A stretch of DNA of 33,393 bases from Eubacterium sp. (GTDB lineage: Bacteria > Bacillota > Clostridia > Lachnospirales > Lachnospiraceae), in assembly GCA_022791495.1 (NCBI GenBank), contig JAAVZE010000031.1, positions 1-33,393 of the forward strand, in the 5' to 3' direction. Of this stretch, positions 8,018-16,162 are shown in pieces (the stretch's first letter is position 1; each line of letters begins with the position of its first letter). Below the pieces are notes generated by a model that made no database searches, was not told the DNA's origin, and worked only from the letters and a program-made list of their open reading frames with translations. A program made the translations under genes and the position numbers.

Positions 8018-8635
8018 TTATCGTTTTCCCTTCCGGTTTTTATTTTCCAGATCCGTGATCCGCCGCTCTGCCGCCTCGATCTTGGCTTTCAACTCACCAT
8101 TTTCCTTCTCTGCCTCTTCCAGCTTGGCTTTCAGTTCCGTATACTCTTTCTCAGCATCTTCCAATCTGGCCGCATTTCCACTGTTCTCTGCCTCCACTTT
8201 AGAAAGCTTTTCTTCCAGAGCTGCCACCTTAGTCACATTATCTTCATTTTTCACATTCAGCTCAACAATCTTCTTTTCTGCTTCCTCCAGATCATCTTTC
8301 AGAGCCTCGTTCTCCTGCCCGACCTTTGCCGTACCACTCTGGGAATCCAGGATTTCATGCTTCATCTCCAGTACCATCTTATCCTTGCGCTCATTGTCCT
8401 TCTGTATGAGCCAGGCCTCTTTCTTCGCCTTAAAATAATCGTCGGCAATATTGACAGCCAGGAGAATATTCCGAAGATCCAAATCCAGGCTGTAATAATA
8501 TTCTTTGTCCTTAAATTCCATATATTTACTGTTTATATATGTCGCTACCTTCTGGAGATACTCGGCGCTCTCAAATCCACAGATTGTATATTTTCTACCA
8601 TTGATCAACACTTCTACATCATTTTTGTTCTTCAT
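8018..8635 (-). CDS. zapA: ZapA-like cell division protein with long coiled-coil tail
   Basis: Residues 1-90 match ZapA: NDVEVLINGRKYTICGFES, then the region with YINSKYMEFK and the helix LDLRNILLAVNIADDYFKAK. ZapA binds FtsZ filaments and bundles the Z-ring in the cytoplasm. Bacterial ZapA is commonly 80-130 aa, but this protein is 205 aa because residues of about 95-200 form a continuous, highly charged coiled coil (repeated ELKAKLEEAEKE-like units). The ORF track starts at 8647, but that ATG is only 1-2 nt from AAGGA. The ATG at 8635 (MKNKND) has better spacing and begins at the usual point. It has its own strong promoter and terminator, yet lies upstream of the ftsW-pbp cluster. Confidence 0.85.
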   Translation of the reverse strand: MKNKNDVEVLINGRKYTICGFESAEYLQKVATYINSKYMEFKDKEYYYSLDLDLRNILLAVNIADDYFKAKKEAWLIQKDNERKDKMVLEMKHEILDSQSGTAKVGQENEALKDDLEEAEKKIVELNVKNEDNVTKVAALEEKLSKVEAENSGNAARLEDAEKEYTELKAKLEEAEKENGELKAKIEAAERRITDLENKNRKGKR

Positions 8636-8674
8636 GTTCAGCCCCATTTCCTTACAACAATATGATTCTATACA

Positions 8675-8703
8675 ATTCTACACGATATTTGTTTATACGT
8701 CAA
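8675..8703 (-). promoter_or_regulatory. Predicted sigma-A promoter of zapA
   Basis: The minus strand has -35 TTGACG (8698-8703), a 17-nt spacer and -10 TAGAAT (8675-8680), about 40 nt upstream of the zapA start. Confidence 0.75.
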
Positions 8704-8716
8704 GATTCCTGCATCA

Positions 8717-9400
8717 TCAGTTACTCTCTTCGCCAAAAATCTCCTGGAACAGCTGAGCATCCTGAAGAAGCTGCCCAAATCCCACTATCGCATAATCAGA
8801 ATCCCGTTGTATCTCTGTCCAGGAATCCGCTGATTTTTCGTCAAATACTCCCACGGTGCAAAAACCTCCGGCCTTTGCCCCCAGTATTCCCTTATGAATA
8901 TCCTCAAATACCAGGCACTCCTGGGGGGAACACCCCAGTTTCCCGGCTGCTTTTATGTATATATCAGGAAATCCTTTCCCCCGCTCCACTTCGCTGGTCT
9001 CCGTAAAACACTCAAATAAATCATACACTTTGTTTCTTTTCAGACACTCCGTAAATAAAGATGCGTAGGAAGCCGTCGCCACTCCAAGATAGATCCCCTG
9101 TTCCCGAAGGCATACCAGCAGCTCTCTGGCATAAGGCTTTATCTGCACTTCCTTATGATAGGTCCGCTCCGCCATACCATTCCATTCTTTTATAATATCC
9201 TCCGGCCTCTCCTTCAGCCCAAAGCGATCAATGGTATAACAGGCAGTCTCATAAAATCCCAATGCCTGAATCTCCTTTTGATAATCTGTGGGCACCTCAA
9301 AACCACGTGCTCCTAAAAAATCCTTATCCACCTGATCCCAGACCCACATGGAATCGATCAATGTCCCATCCAGATCAAAAATTGCTCCTTTTATCTTCAT
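8717..9400 (-). CDS. HAD-superfamily hydrolase (beta-phosphoglucomutase-like subgroup)
   Basis: The protein (227 aa from the chosen start) has HAD motif I FDLDGT, with nucleophile D9 and acid/base D11. A cap domain sits between motifs I and II, motif II is in GVATAS, a lysine precedes GFPDIY, and motif IV is VFEDIHKG. This layout is that of sugar-phosphate phosphatases and phosphomutases in HAD subfamily IA. It acts in the cytoplasm on an unidentified phosphorylated metabolite. The ATG at 9400 has GAGAGGG upstream, whereas the track start at 9415 has none. It follows the GDSL gene by 17 nt, so the two are likely co-transcribed. Confidence 0.85.
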   Translation of the reverse strand: MKIKGAIFDLDGTLIDSMWVWDQVDKDFLGARGFEVPTDYQKEIQALGFYETACYTIDRFGLKERPEDIIKEWNGMAERTYHKEVQIKPYARELLVCLREQGIYLGVATASYASLFTECLKRNKVYDLFECFTETSEVERGKGFPDIYIKAAGKLGCSPQECLVFEDIHKGILGAKAGGFCTVGVFDEKSADSWTEIQRDSDYAIVGFGQLLQDAQLFQEIFGEESN

Positions 9401-9417
9401 TGGTATCCCTCTCATTT

Positions 9418-10254
9418 TTATTTATTCAGATCAATCTGGGGAATGATCAGCTCCGCGATTACCCGATGCCCCTCCCGGTTGGGATGGGGATCGATACTCC
9501 GCCAGGAAATCATCATATTGATCAACTTTTCATCGCTGCTTTCAAAAGCCCCCTTCACATCCACCAGTGCATATTTCCGGTATTTCTTAGATTTCTTTTT
9601 CGGGTTAAAGACACTTTGTACCCGCTTCGTCTCAAACCCCTTATTGAGCTTCCTGATATACTGCTCTGCCATTTGTTCCAGGTTTTTAGCGGTCTCTTCT
9701 GAGATGCCAAAGGAAATATCATTACAGGGGTTATAAATATTATTCACAAAAAGCTGTGCGTTGGGGGCATTCTGGCTGATAATATCTAAAATCCCAGGAA
9801 TGTTTTCACTAAATTTCTGACAGGCTTCCGTAAATAAACGGTCTCCATTTTTCTTAAAGTCCTGCAGATCCACATCACGGGACAGATACTGCAGAAGGTC
9901 ATTGGAACCAATGGAAAGGGTAATGAGATCTGCCTTTTGTATCGCCTCCATATAAGAATCATGCTGCTCATTATCTTTATTCTCAAGGATATCCAAAAGC
10001 TCATCACTACGAAGGCCATTTTCCCCAAAATTCTTTAATCGGACGGCGCCATATTGATCCTCAAGTGCCGCTGCCACCCTACCCACATAGGACTCCTTTT
10101 GAACGTCCTCCAGTCCATAGCCACCGGCTATACTGTCTCCTAACGCCACATACTGTACAACCTTATATTCATAATTTCCAGGTTTTGCCGTCGTACAGGG
10201 AATCAATATCACAAACACCAGAATAACGATAACAAAGACACGGACAATTTTCAT
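9418..10254 (-). CDS. Secreted SGNH/GDSL-family lipase or esterase
   Basis: The 278-aa protein begins with a signal peptide or anchor (MKIVRVFVIVILVFVILIPC), so it acts outside the membrane. Block I is YVALGDSIAGGYG with catalytic Ser41, block III is SIGSND (N118), and block V is DPHPNREGH with the catalytic Asp/His near residues 255-257. SGNH enzymes hydrolyse esters such as lipids, acetylated sugars or cell-wall acetyl groups; the substrate here is unknown. The cysteine in LIPC is not in a good lipobox. The ATG at 10254 has TGGAGG 8 nt upstream and is preferred to the track start at 10275. Confidence 0.87.
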   Translation of the reverse strand: MKIVRVFVIVILVFVILIPCTTAKPGNYEYKVVQYVALGDSIAGGYGLEDVQKESYVGRVAAALEDQYGAVRLKNFGENGLRSDELLDILENKDNEQHDSYMEAIQKADLITLSIGSNDLLQYLSRDVDLQDFKKNGDRLFTEACQKFSENIPGILDIISQNAPNAQLFVNNIYNPCNDISFGISEETAKNLEQMAEQYIRKLNKGFETKRVQSVFNPKKKSKKYRKYALVDVKGAFESSDEKLINMMISWRSIDPHPNREGHRVIAELIIPQIDLNK

Positions 10255-10352
10255 AGCAAAACCTCCACAAGACATGATCTTGTAGTAGTCTCTCCAGAAA
10301 TGTCCTAATTATTCTGTCGCAGTCTGGTATGAACTGGCGTAACGGCCGCTTT

Positions 10353-11003
10353 TTAAAAGCTCTGAAACAGGCCCAGCACCCCCATCAAAGACGGGTAAAT
10401 CTGCCAGGCGAGCCCTTTCATCTCTTCATTGGGTGCAATCATATCCGGCACCATGATCACCTTCATACCTGCGGCAGAGGCGGAACGGACACCGTGAAAG
10501 GAATCTTCAATGGCATAAACCGCCACAGGATCCAGCCCCATCTCCCTGCAGGCAAGCTCATAGATCTCTGGATGGGGTTTACTGTGAGTCACCATATCAC
10601 CACAGACCACCGTCTCGAAATATTTCAACAGTCCTGCCTGCTCCAGTTCTTCCTCCGCCCTTACTCTTCTTGTAGAAGTTGCGAGCCCGACCCGGTAACC
10701 ATTAATCTTGAGATAACTGAGAAGTTCCCTGGCCCCCCGCTTCACGGGCACTCCTTTTTCTTTCGTCTTTTCCTGAAACAACGCAGAGGCTTTTTCCCGA
10801 AAATGCTCATAATCAAATTCTTCCCCATAGTAGTCCTGGACGATCCTTTTGGTCTCAGCGGAATTGGTACCGATACACCGGCAGAATACCTCATCAATAC
10901 CAGATATTCCATAGCTTTCGCCGGTGATCTTCCAGCAGGCAAGCACCAGTGCCTCGGAATCAAAAATGACACCATCCATATCAAAAATAACAGCCTTATT
11001 CAT
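10353..11003 (-). CDS. HAD-superfamily hydrolase, subfamily IA
   Basis: The 216-aa protein has motif I FDMDGVIFDSE (D8, D10), a helical cap, motif II in LATSTRR, SKPHPEIY with the motif III lysine, and motif IV IEDSFHGVRSA. This is typical of phosphoglycolate/beta-phosphoglucomutase-type phosphatases, and the substrate cannot be predicted. A GGAG lies 8 nt before the ATG. It is separated from the upstream phosphate transporter by a terminator, and 98 nt from the GDSL gene downstream. It is only distantly similar to the other HAD gene in this window. Confidence 0.88.
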   Translation of the reverse strand: MNKAVIFDMDGVIFDSEALVLACWKITGESYGISGIDEVFCRCIGTNSAETKRIVQDYYGEEFDYEHFREKASALFQEKTKEKGVPVKRGARELLSYLKINGYRVGLATSTRRVRAEEELEQAGLLKYFETVVCGDMVTHSKPHPEIYELACREMGLDPVAVYAIEDSFHGVRSASAAGMKVIMVPDMIAPNEEMKGLAWQIYPSLMGVLGLFQSF

Positions 11004-11040
11004 TGCATGTTCTCCTTTGCATTTCCCTGATAACGATAGA

Positions 11041-11072
11041 AAAACCAGCCCGACGATGCCATCGAGCCAGTT
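11041..11072 (-). terminator. Intrinsic terminator downstream of the Na/Pi cotransporter
   Basis: On the minus strand AACTGGCTCGATG folds onto CGTCGGGCTGGTT through a GCAT loop, giving a 13-bp stem with several G-T (G-U) wobbles, followed by T's. Because of the wobbles it is easy to miss on simple inspection. It lies about 37 nt after the transporter stop codon. Confidence 0.65.
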
Positions 11073-11109
11073 CTAATTATAATAAAAAATGAAGAAAAGA
11101 TAAAGCCGT

Positions 11110-12870
11110 TTATGGTAATTTGTAAATATTTTTATATTCTTTATATTTTTGATTAAAGTAGGTATCCTCTCCCTTATCAAGAGTGTCAAGATATTCGTGG
11201 GTGTCAAAGGAATCCTCTTTGATCTGGATGACACAGACACCGATATTGGAACAGTGATCTGCCACCCTTTCAAAATTCGTGGTCAGCTCACTGAGGATCA
11301 GTCCCGTCTCAATATTGCATTTTCCATTCTGGAGACGTTTTACGTGGCGTTTTTTCATTTTTTTATTCAATCGGTCCACCACTTCTTCCAGGGGCTCTAT
11401 ATCGTTTGCCAGCTTCTCATCCTCCTCTTCAAAAACACGGATGGAAAGATTAAGAATATCGGATACCGCCCTGGTAAATACCTGAACCTCGCCCACTGCT
11501 TTTTCTGAAAATTTAAGTTTCTGGTCATAGAGTTTCCTTGCTGACTCCTCAATATTTATAGCATGGTCGGAAATCCGTTCAAAATCTCCGATACAGTGGA
11601 GAATCGTAGAAAGACTCCGGCTGTCCTTCTCCGTCAGATTCCGGCTGCTGAGCTTCACCAGATAGCTTCCCAGCAGATCCTCATAATGATCCACCTCGTC
11701 CTCCATCCGGTATACTGCTTTCGCTTTCTTTTCATCGTATTGGTTAATCAGGGACATGGCCTCCGTCAGTGCCTTTTGCGACAATTCTGCCATCACGGCT
11801 GCCACCTGGCGGCAGCGCTCCATGGCAAACGCCGGCTGCTCTAAAAATCTCTCATCCAGAAGAGATCCCATCTCTTTTTTCTCTTTTTCATCTTCATCCT
11901 CACGGATGGAAATATACGCCAGTTTTTCCAATCCCCTGGCAAAAGGAAGAAGGATCAGTGTGGCAAATACATTGAACACCGTATGAATGACCGCGATGCC
12001 TGCTGGTCCCGCCACATCCTCAAAGAAGTCAAAAGAAACAACTGCATTGATGGTATAAAACAGGATCATAAAAACAGTGGTTCCTATTATATTAAAATAA
12101 AGGTGCACCAGCGCCGCCCGTCTGGCATTTTTACTGGCTCCGATACTGGATATCAGTGCAGTTACACAGGTTCCGATGTTCTGTCCCAGAATGATAGGAA
12201 AGGCTGTCCCATAAGTGATGGATCCCGTAGCGCAAAGCGCCTGCAGGATACCTACAGAGGCAGAGGAACTCTGGATCACTGCTGTGAGAAATGCGCCAGC
12301 CAGCATGCCCAGTACTGGATTGGAGAACATCGTAAGAACTCCCGTAAACTCCGGAACATCTGCCAGAGGCTTCACCGCACCGCTCATTGTATCCATTCCA
12401 AACATCAGCACCGCAAAGCCGATTAGGATCATCCCGATATCTTTCTTCTTCTGGCTGTTAAGAAACATGATAAATACGATACCCACCAATGCCAGAACCG
12501 GAGCAAAGTTAGAAGGCTTTAAAAACTGCATAAAAAGACTGTCACTCTCGATGCCCGAAAGGCTGAGGATCCATGAGGTGATTGTCGTACCGATATTGGC
12601 ACCCATAATGATTCCGATGGCCTGATTGAGCTTCATAATCCCCGAATTTACGAACCCCACCACCATCACTGTGGTGGCGGAAGATGATTGAATCACCGCC
12701 GTAACCATAGCTCCCAGAAGCACCGCCTTGACCGGATTGGAAGTCAGTTTTTCTAAAATCCCTTCAAGCTTTCCTCCTGACACCTTGGTCAGTCCTTCTC
12801 CCATCGTGTGCATTCCATACAAAAATAATGCCAGTCCACCGAGCATAGTCAGTACATCAAAGATATCCAT
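11110..12870 (-). CDS. Na+/phosphate cotransporter family protein with PhoU-like domain
   Basis: The 586-aa protein has an N-terminal membrane half with the inverted-repeat signature of the NptA/SLC34 family, two TAVIQSSSA motifs (residues 58-65 and near 200). The cytoplasmic C-terminal half (about 350-560) resembles two PhoU helical bundles (DEVDHYEDLLGSYLVKLS, HCIGDFERISDHAINIEE, NFERVADHCSNIGV). It probably imports phosphate with sodium, and the PhoU part may regulate uptake. The ATG has AAAGGAG 6 nt upstream. A promoter and a long hairpin lie in its leader, and a terminator follows. Confidence 0.92.
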   Translation of the reverse strand: MDIFDVLTMLGGLALFLYGMHTMGEGLTKVSGGKLEGILEKLTSNPVKAVLLGAMVTAVIQSSSATTVMVVGFVNSGIMKLNQAIGIIMGANIGTTITSWILSLSGIESDSLFMQFLKPSNFAPVLALVGIVFIMFLNSQKKKDIGMILIGFAVLMFGMDTMSGAVKPLADVPEFTGVLTMFSNPVLGMLAGAFLTAVIQSSSASVGILQALCATGSITYGTAFPIILGQNIGTCVTALISSIGASKNARRAALVHLYFNIIGTTVFMILFYTINAVVSFDFFEDVAGPAGIAVIHTVFNVFATLILLPFARGLEKLAYISIREDEDEKEKKEMGSLLDERFLEQPAFAMERCRQVAAVMAELSQKALTEAMSLINQYDEKKAKAVYRMEDEVDHYEDLLGSYLVKLSSRNLTEKDSRSLSTILHCIGDFERISDHAINIEESARKLYDQKLKFSEKAVGEVQVFTRAVSDILNLSIRVFEEEDEKLANDIEPLEEVVDRLNKKMKKRHVKRLQNGKCNIETGLILSELTTNFERVADHCSNIGVCVIQIKEDSFDTHEYLDTLDKGEDTYFNQKYKEYKNIYKLP

Positions 12871-12916
12871 AGGTTTCTCCTTTCAGCTTCTCCATCCTGT
12901 ATATTCATTTACACAG

Positions 12917-12958
12917 GTTCAAATGCCTTATCACGCGAGCATGAACGGCATTTTGAAC
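12917..12958 (-). other. Long leader hairpin of the Na/Pi cotransporter gene
   Basis: GTTCAAATGCC (12917-12927) pairs with GGCATTTTGAAC (12947-12958) with a single bulged base. The enclosed sequence continues the stem through TCACGC/GCATGA. The element begins about 9 nt downstream of the predicted transcription start and has no T-run. It is therefore probably a 5' stabilising or regulatory RNA structure rather than a terminator. Confidence 0.5.
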
Positions 12959-12974
12959 TTTTGACCCTTGCATT

Positions 12975-13004
12975 ATCATATTATTATACGTATGTAAATT
13001 TCAA
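12975..13004 (-). promoter_or_regulatory. Possible promoter of the Na/Pi cotransporter gene
   Basis: On the minus strand TTGAAA (12999-13004), an 18-nt spacer and TATGAT (12975-12980) form a fair sigma-A promoter just downstream of the folC stop. Several alternative AT-rich hexamers nearby make the exact choice uncertain. Confidence 0.4.
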
Positions 13005-13034
13005 ATATACGCCGGGTAAATTTCATGTAAAATG

Positions 13035-14327
13035 TTAGTAAAGGAGCTGATAGGCTTCTTTTAAGATCGAAAGAGATCCAAATATAAACACTGCTCTTGT
13101 AGCATCCTGTTCCCCAGAGTCCTCTCTTCTATCACCTTCTAATACCCGTCCCAGGGCCTCTTTCATTGAATCACAGGGCTCTGCTTCCACGCCTCTGCAC
13201 GCCAGCTCACCAGCGAGGATCTCTGCTGAAAGTCCCCGTTTTGATGGTGGTGTTATGGTATATATTTTTTCAAAGATACCCTCCGCCAGTTCTGCCATCT
13301 TTTTATAGTCTTTGTCTTCAAATACCCCCATAATTCCGATTTTTTTATTTTTTTTATAATAGGATGATACAGATTCACAAAAAGAATACATGGCGGCCGG
13401 ATTGTGGGCTCCGTCTGCCACCACCACCGGATCCTGGCTGATCTTCTCGAACCGTCCCTGCCATATGGTGTGTTCAAATCCTTTCCGCAGCTGCTGTGGC
13501 GATATATCATATCTTCCCTTTAGCTGTCCGATACACTCCAGGGCGAGGCAGGCATTTTCCACCTGAAAGGTTCCTGCCAGTGCAATACGGATTTCCTGCC
13601 AGGAATCATAATCAAAAAGAGAGCCTTCTGAATCCGTCTCCCGGATGCAGATCTGTTCCAGACGAACTTCCGTCATCGTTGTATTCTTCTGTATACATGC
13701 GCGATGCAGACATTCCTTCACCACCTGCTCTGTCTGGCACGCCACCACCGGAACCTTCTCTTTTATGATTCCCGCCTTTTCCACCGCTATTTTCTCTAAC
13801 GTATCCCCAAGAAACTTCATGTGGTCCATCGCCACTGGTGTGATAACGGAACAGACCACATTTTCTACTACATTAGTAGAATCAAGTCTGCCTCCCATCC
13901 CTGTCTCCAGAACCACAACATCACAATGCCATCCCGCAAAGGCAAGAAATGCGACCGCCGTCTCGGCCTCAAATTCCGTGGGCAGAACCTCCCCTGCCTC
14001 CTGCATGTTACAGATCACCGCCTGTACTTTGGAGAATACATGTGAAAAATCCTCCTCCGATATATACACAACTTTTTCTCCCTGCATCCAACGGATCTTT
14101 TCCCGCTCCTCAAAAACTGCCGGCGACACATACCTTCCCACTTTGTAACCGGCATATGCCAGCGCTGTACTGATAAAGGATGCAGTAGATCCCTTTCCGT
14201 TGGTTCCCGCAATGTGAATAAACTGCAGCTTTTTCTGGGGATCACCCAAAAGCTCCAACAGCCGTTTTGTCGTATCCAGTCCCAGCCGGATCTTCGCTCC
14301 GGCGGGGACGTTTTGTATATGATCCAT
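13035..14327 (-). CDS. folC: Folylpolyglutamate synthase / dihydrofolate synthase
   Basis: This enzyme of the Mur ligase family adds glutamate to dihydropteroate or tetrahydrofolate using ATP. It shows the P-loop GTNGKGST (residues 41-48), the downstream Mur/FolC motif YVSPAVFEEREKIRW, the Mg2+-site region VVLETGMGGRLDSTN, the HMKFLGDTLEKIAVEKAGIIK stretch, and VVADGAHNPAAM. The length of 430 aa is normal. The chosen ATG at 14327 has AAGGAGGAG just upstream; the track start at 14345 lies before that site. A terminator precedes the gene, so it has its own transcription unit or depends on read-through; no convincing promoter is visible in the 33-nt gap. Confidence 0.94.
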   Translation of the reverse strand: MDHIQNVPAGAKIRLGLDTTKRLLELLGDPQKKLQFIHIAGTNGKGSTASFISTALAYAGYKVGRYVSPAVFEEREKIRWMQGEKVVYISEEDFSHVFSKVQAVICNMQEAGEVLPTEFEAETAVAFLAFAGWHCDVVVLETGMGGRLDSTNVVENVVCSVITPVAMDHMKFLGDTLEKIAVEKAGIIKEKVPVVACQTEQVVKECLHRACIQKNTTMTEVRLEQICIRETDSEGSLFDYDSWQEIRIALAGTFQVENACLALECIGQLKGRYDISPQQLRKGFEHTIWQGRFEKISQDPVVVADGAHNPAAMYSFCESVSSYYKKNKKIGIMGVFEDKDYKKMAELAEGIFEKIYTITPPSKRGLSAEILAGELACRGVEAEPCDSMKEALGRVLEGDRREDSGEQDATRAVFIFGSLSILKEAYQLLY

Positions 14328-14359
14328 GGACTCCTCCTTATTCATATTTTGCTTTTGTC

Positions 14360-14399
14360 AAAAAGAGAACACCCCCTTTTAAAAGGAGGTGCTCTTTTT
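14360..14399. terminator. Terminator after the TrpXYZ-type ABC operon
   Basis: AAAAAGAG plus CACC(C/T)CCTTTT pairs with its complement across a short loop, with a two-base bulge, flanked by A- and T-runs. It starts immediately at the stop codon of the ATPase gene and separates it from folC. The symmetry allows function in both directions. Confidence 0.8.
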
Positions 14400-15192
14400 A
14401 TGACAGCAGCATCCTGTCATTGTCCATATCCTCACCGCTTGCCATGGCAAACTTGTGAAGCAGGTCATCCACCGTCAGTTTCTTCTTTTCCTCTCCGGAT
14501 ATATCCAGGATGATCTTTCCACTATTCATCATAATCAGACGGTTTCCATTGGCAATGGCATCCCGCATGTTATGTGTAATCATTAACGTAGTAAGATTAT
14601 CTTTTTTAATGATATTATTCGTTGTCTCCAGCACCTTAGCCGCCGTTTTTGGATCCAGGGCTGCCGTATGCTCGTCCAGCAGAAGAAGTCTCGGCTTTTT
14701 CAACGTCGCCATCAGAAGAGTGACTGCCTGTCTCTGACCACCAGACAACAGTCCAACCTTAGAAGTAAGGCGGTTCTCCAGCCCCAGGTCTAAAATCTTT
14801 AGAAGTTCTCTAAAATGTTCTCTTTCCTGTTTGGAGATGCCTCTCCGAAGTCCCCTGCTCTTTCCCCGCCGCATAGCAAGGGCAAGATTTTCATCAATTC
14901 CCATCGTAGCTGAGGTTCCCATCATCGGATCCTGAAATACCCGTCCAAGAAAAGCTGCCCTCTTATTCTCCGGCATTTTGGTGACATCATTGCCATCGAT
15001 GACAATATTTCCCTCATCCACATACCACACCCCGGCAAGGGCATTCAAAAGAGTGGATTTTCCGGCACCATTACCACCGATCACCGTCACAAAATCTCCT
15101 TCGTTCAGTTTCAGAGAGAGACCATCCAGTGCCAGCTTCTCATTTACTGTCCCCGGATTAAAGGTTTTATAAATTTGATTTACTTCCAGCAT
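14398..15192 (-). CDS. ABC transporter ATP-binding protein, TrpZ-like
   Basis: The 264-aa nucleotide-binding subunit shows Walker A GGNGAGKST (39-47), signature LLSGGQRQA, Walker B LLLLDEHTAALDPKT and H-loop MITHNM. The variant DEHTAALDP is characteristic of ATPases paired with the TrpX/TrpY-type substrate-binding protein and permease. It starts one base after the permease stop, with AGAGGGGTGG as ribosome binding site inside the permease gene, so the three genes form one operon. It energises import of the ligand captured by the lipoprotein. A terminator overlaps its stop codon. Confidence 0.92.
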   Translation of the reverse strand: MLEVNQIYKTFNPGTVNEKLALDGLSLKLNEGDFVTVIGGNGAGKSTLLNALAGVWYVDEGNIVIDGNDVTKMPENKRAAFLGRVFQDPMMGTSATMGIDENLALAMRRGKSRGLRRGISKQEREHFRELLKILDLGLENRLTSKVGLLSGGQRQAVTLLMATLKKPRLLLLDEHTAALDPKTAAKVLETTNNIIKKDNLTTLMITHNMRDAIANGNRLIMMNSGKIILDISGEEKKKLTVDDLLHKFAMASGEDMDNDRMLLS

Positions 15193-15193
15193 G

Positions 15194-16111
15194 TCAGGCC
15201 ACCCCTCTCTTCACTGGTTTTACCAGATATTTTTTCTTCCAGTATGGAAGAGCAAGAAACAGTGCCACTACCACAGCAGAGAGAAGCTTCAGCAGGTCGG
15301 TATCCATACCGAACCAGATCACCACCTGCAGCACAACATAGTAGATCACCGCTCCCAAAACCACGCTGAGCAGTTTCAGGGCAAAATTACGGAAAATTCT
15401 TTCAAATACAACTTTTCCGATGATCACTGCCGCCAGTCCGATGACGATGGCTCCACGGCCCATATTGATATCTGCAAATCCCTGATACTGGGAGCAGAGT
15501 GCTCCCGACAGTGCCACCAGCCCATTGGAGATCATCAGTCCCAGAACTACATTCCAGTTTGTGTTGATTCCCTGAGCACGGCTCATATTCGGATTACATC
15601 CGGTAGCTCTCAGCGAGCATCCAAGCTCTGTGCCAAAAAACCAATACAGGATACCAATGATCACGATACAGAAGATCGACACCACAAAGATGGAATTCTG
15701 ATACAAGGGTACATTTTTCACGTGGCGGAGAGATACCAGCAGATCATAATTCATAACACTGATCGCCTGATTTGCTTTTCCCATAATCTTCAAGTTGACA
15801 GAATACAGAGCAAGCTGGGTAAGAATTCCGGCAAGAATGGCAGGGATCCCCATAAACGTATGTAAAATTCCTGTCACCAGTCCAGCCAACATTCCCGCCG
15901 CCAGCGCGGCCAGCATACTCACCCATACATTGTATCCGTTCAACATCATCATAATACTTACCGCACCGCCGGTACAGAGCGACCCGTCCACGGTAAGGTC
16001 TGCTACATCCAGAATTTTATATGTGATATACACGCCGATGGCCATGATTCCCCAGATCAATCCCTGTGCTGCCGCACCGGGCATGGCACTCAGCAATACT
16101 GAAATATCCAA
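15194..16111 (-). CDS. ABC transporter permease, TrpY-like
   Basis: This hydrophobic protein of 305 aa has about eight to nine membrane segments and the BPD_transp_2 (branched-chain/ribose type) pattern, including GIPAILAGILTQLALYSVNL and GCSLRATGCNPNMSRAQGIN. It forms the channel for the ligand delivered by the lipoprotein. The track starts at a TTG (16126) that overlaps the only Shine-Dalgarno sequence. The TTG at 16111 has GGAGGAAGG 5-12 nt upstream and is the better start, although both are non-ATG. The weak start plus the hairpin around the upstream stop codon would lower permease expression relative to the binding protein. Confidence 0.9.
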   Translation of the reverse strand: MDISVLLSAMPGAAAQGLIWGIMAIGVYITYKILDVADLTVDGSLCTGGAVSIMMMLNGYNVWVSMLAALAAGMLAGLVTGILHTFMGIPAILAGILTQLALYSVNLKIMGKANQAISVMNYDLLVSLRHVKNVPLYQNSIFVVSIFCIVIIGILYWFFGTELGCSLRATGCNPNMSRAQGINTNWNVVLGLMISNGLVALSGALCSQYQGFADINMGRGAIVIGLAAVIIGKVVFERIFRNFALKLLSVVLGAVIYYVVLQVVIWFGMDTDLLKLLSAVVVALFLALPYWKKKYLVKPVKRGVA

Positions 16112-16129
16112 ATCGCCTTCCTCCAAATC

Positions 16130-16162
16130 ACTGAGGAAAAAGAATTATTCTTTTTCCTCAGT
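16130..16162. repeat. Perfect 15-bp inverted repeat centred on the trpX-like stop codon
   Basis: ACTGAGGAAAAAGAA (16130-16144) and TTCTTTTTCCTCAGT (16148-16162) are perfectly complementary, and the 3-nt loop is the stop codon of the binding-protein gene. There is no T-run outside the stem, so it is more likely an mRNA-stabilising or processing hairpin between binding protein and permease than a full terminator. Confidence 0.8.

Noticed and set aside
10255-10352. Small CAAGA/TCTTG palindrome and promoter before the GDSL gene
   Set aside because: The arms are 5 bp only and no hexamer pair with suitable spacing could be defended.
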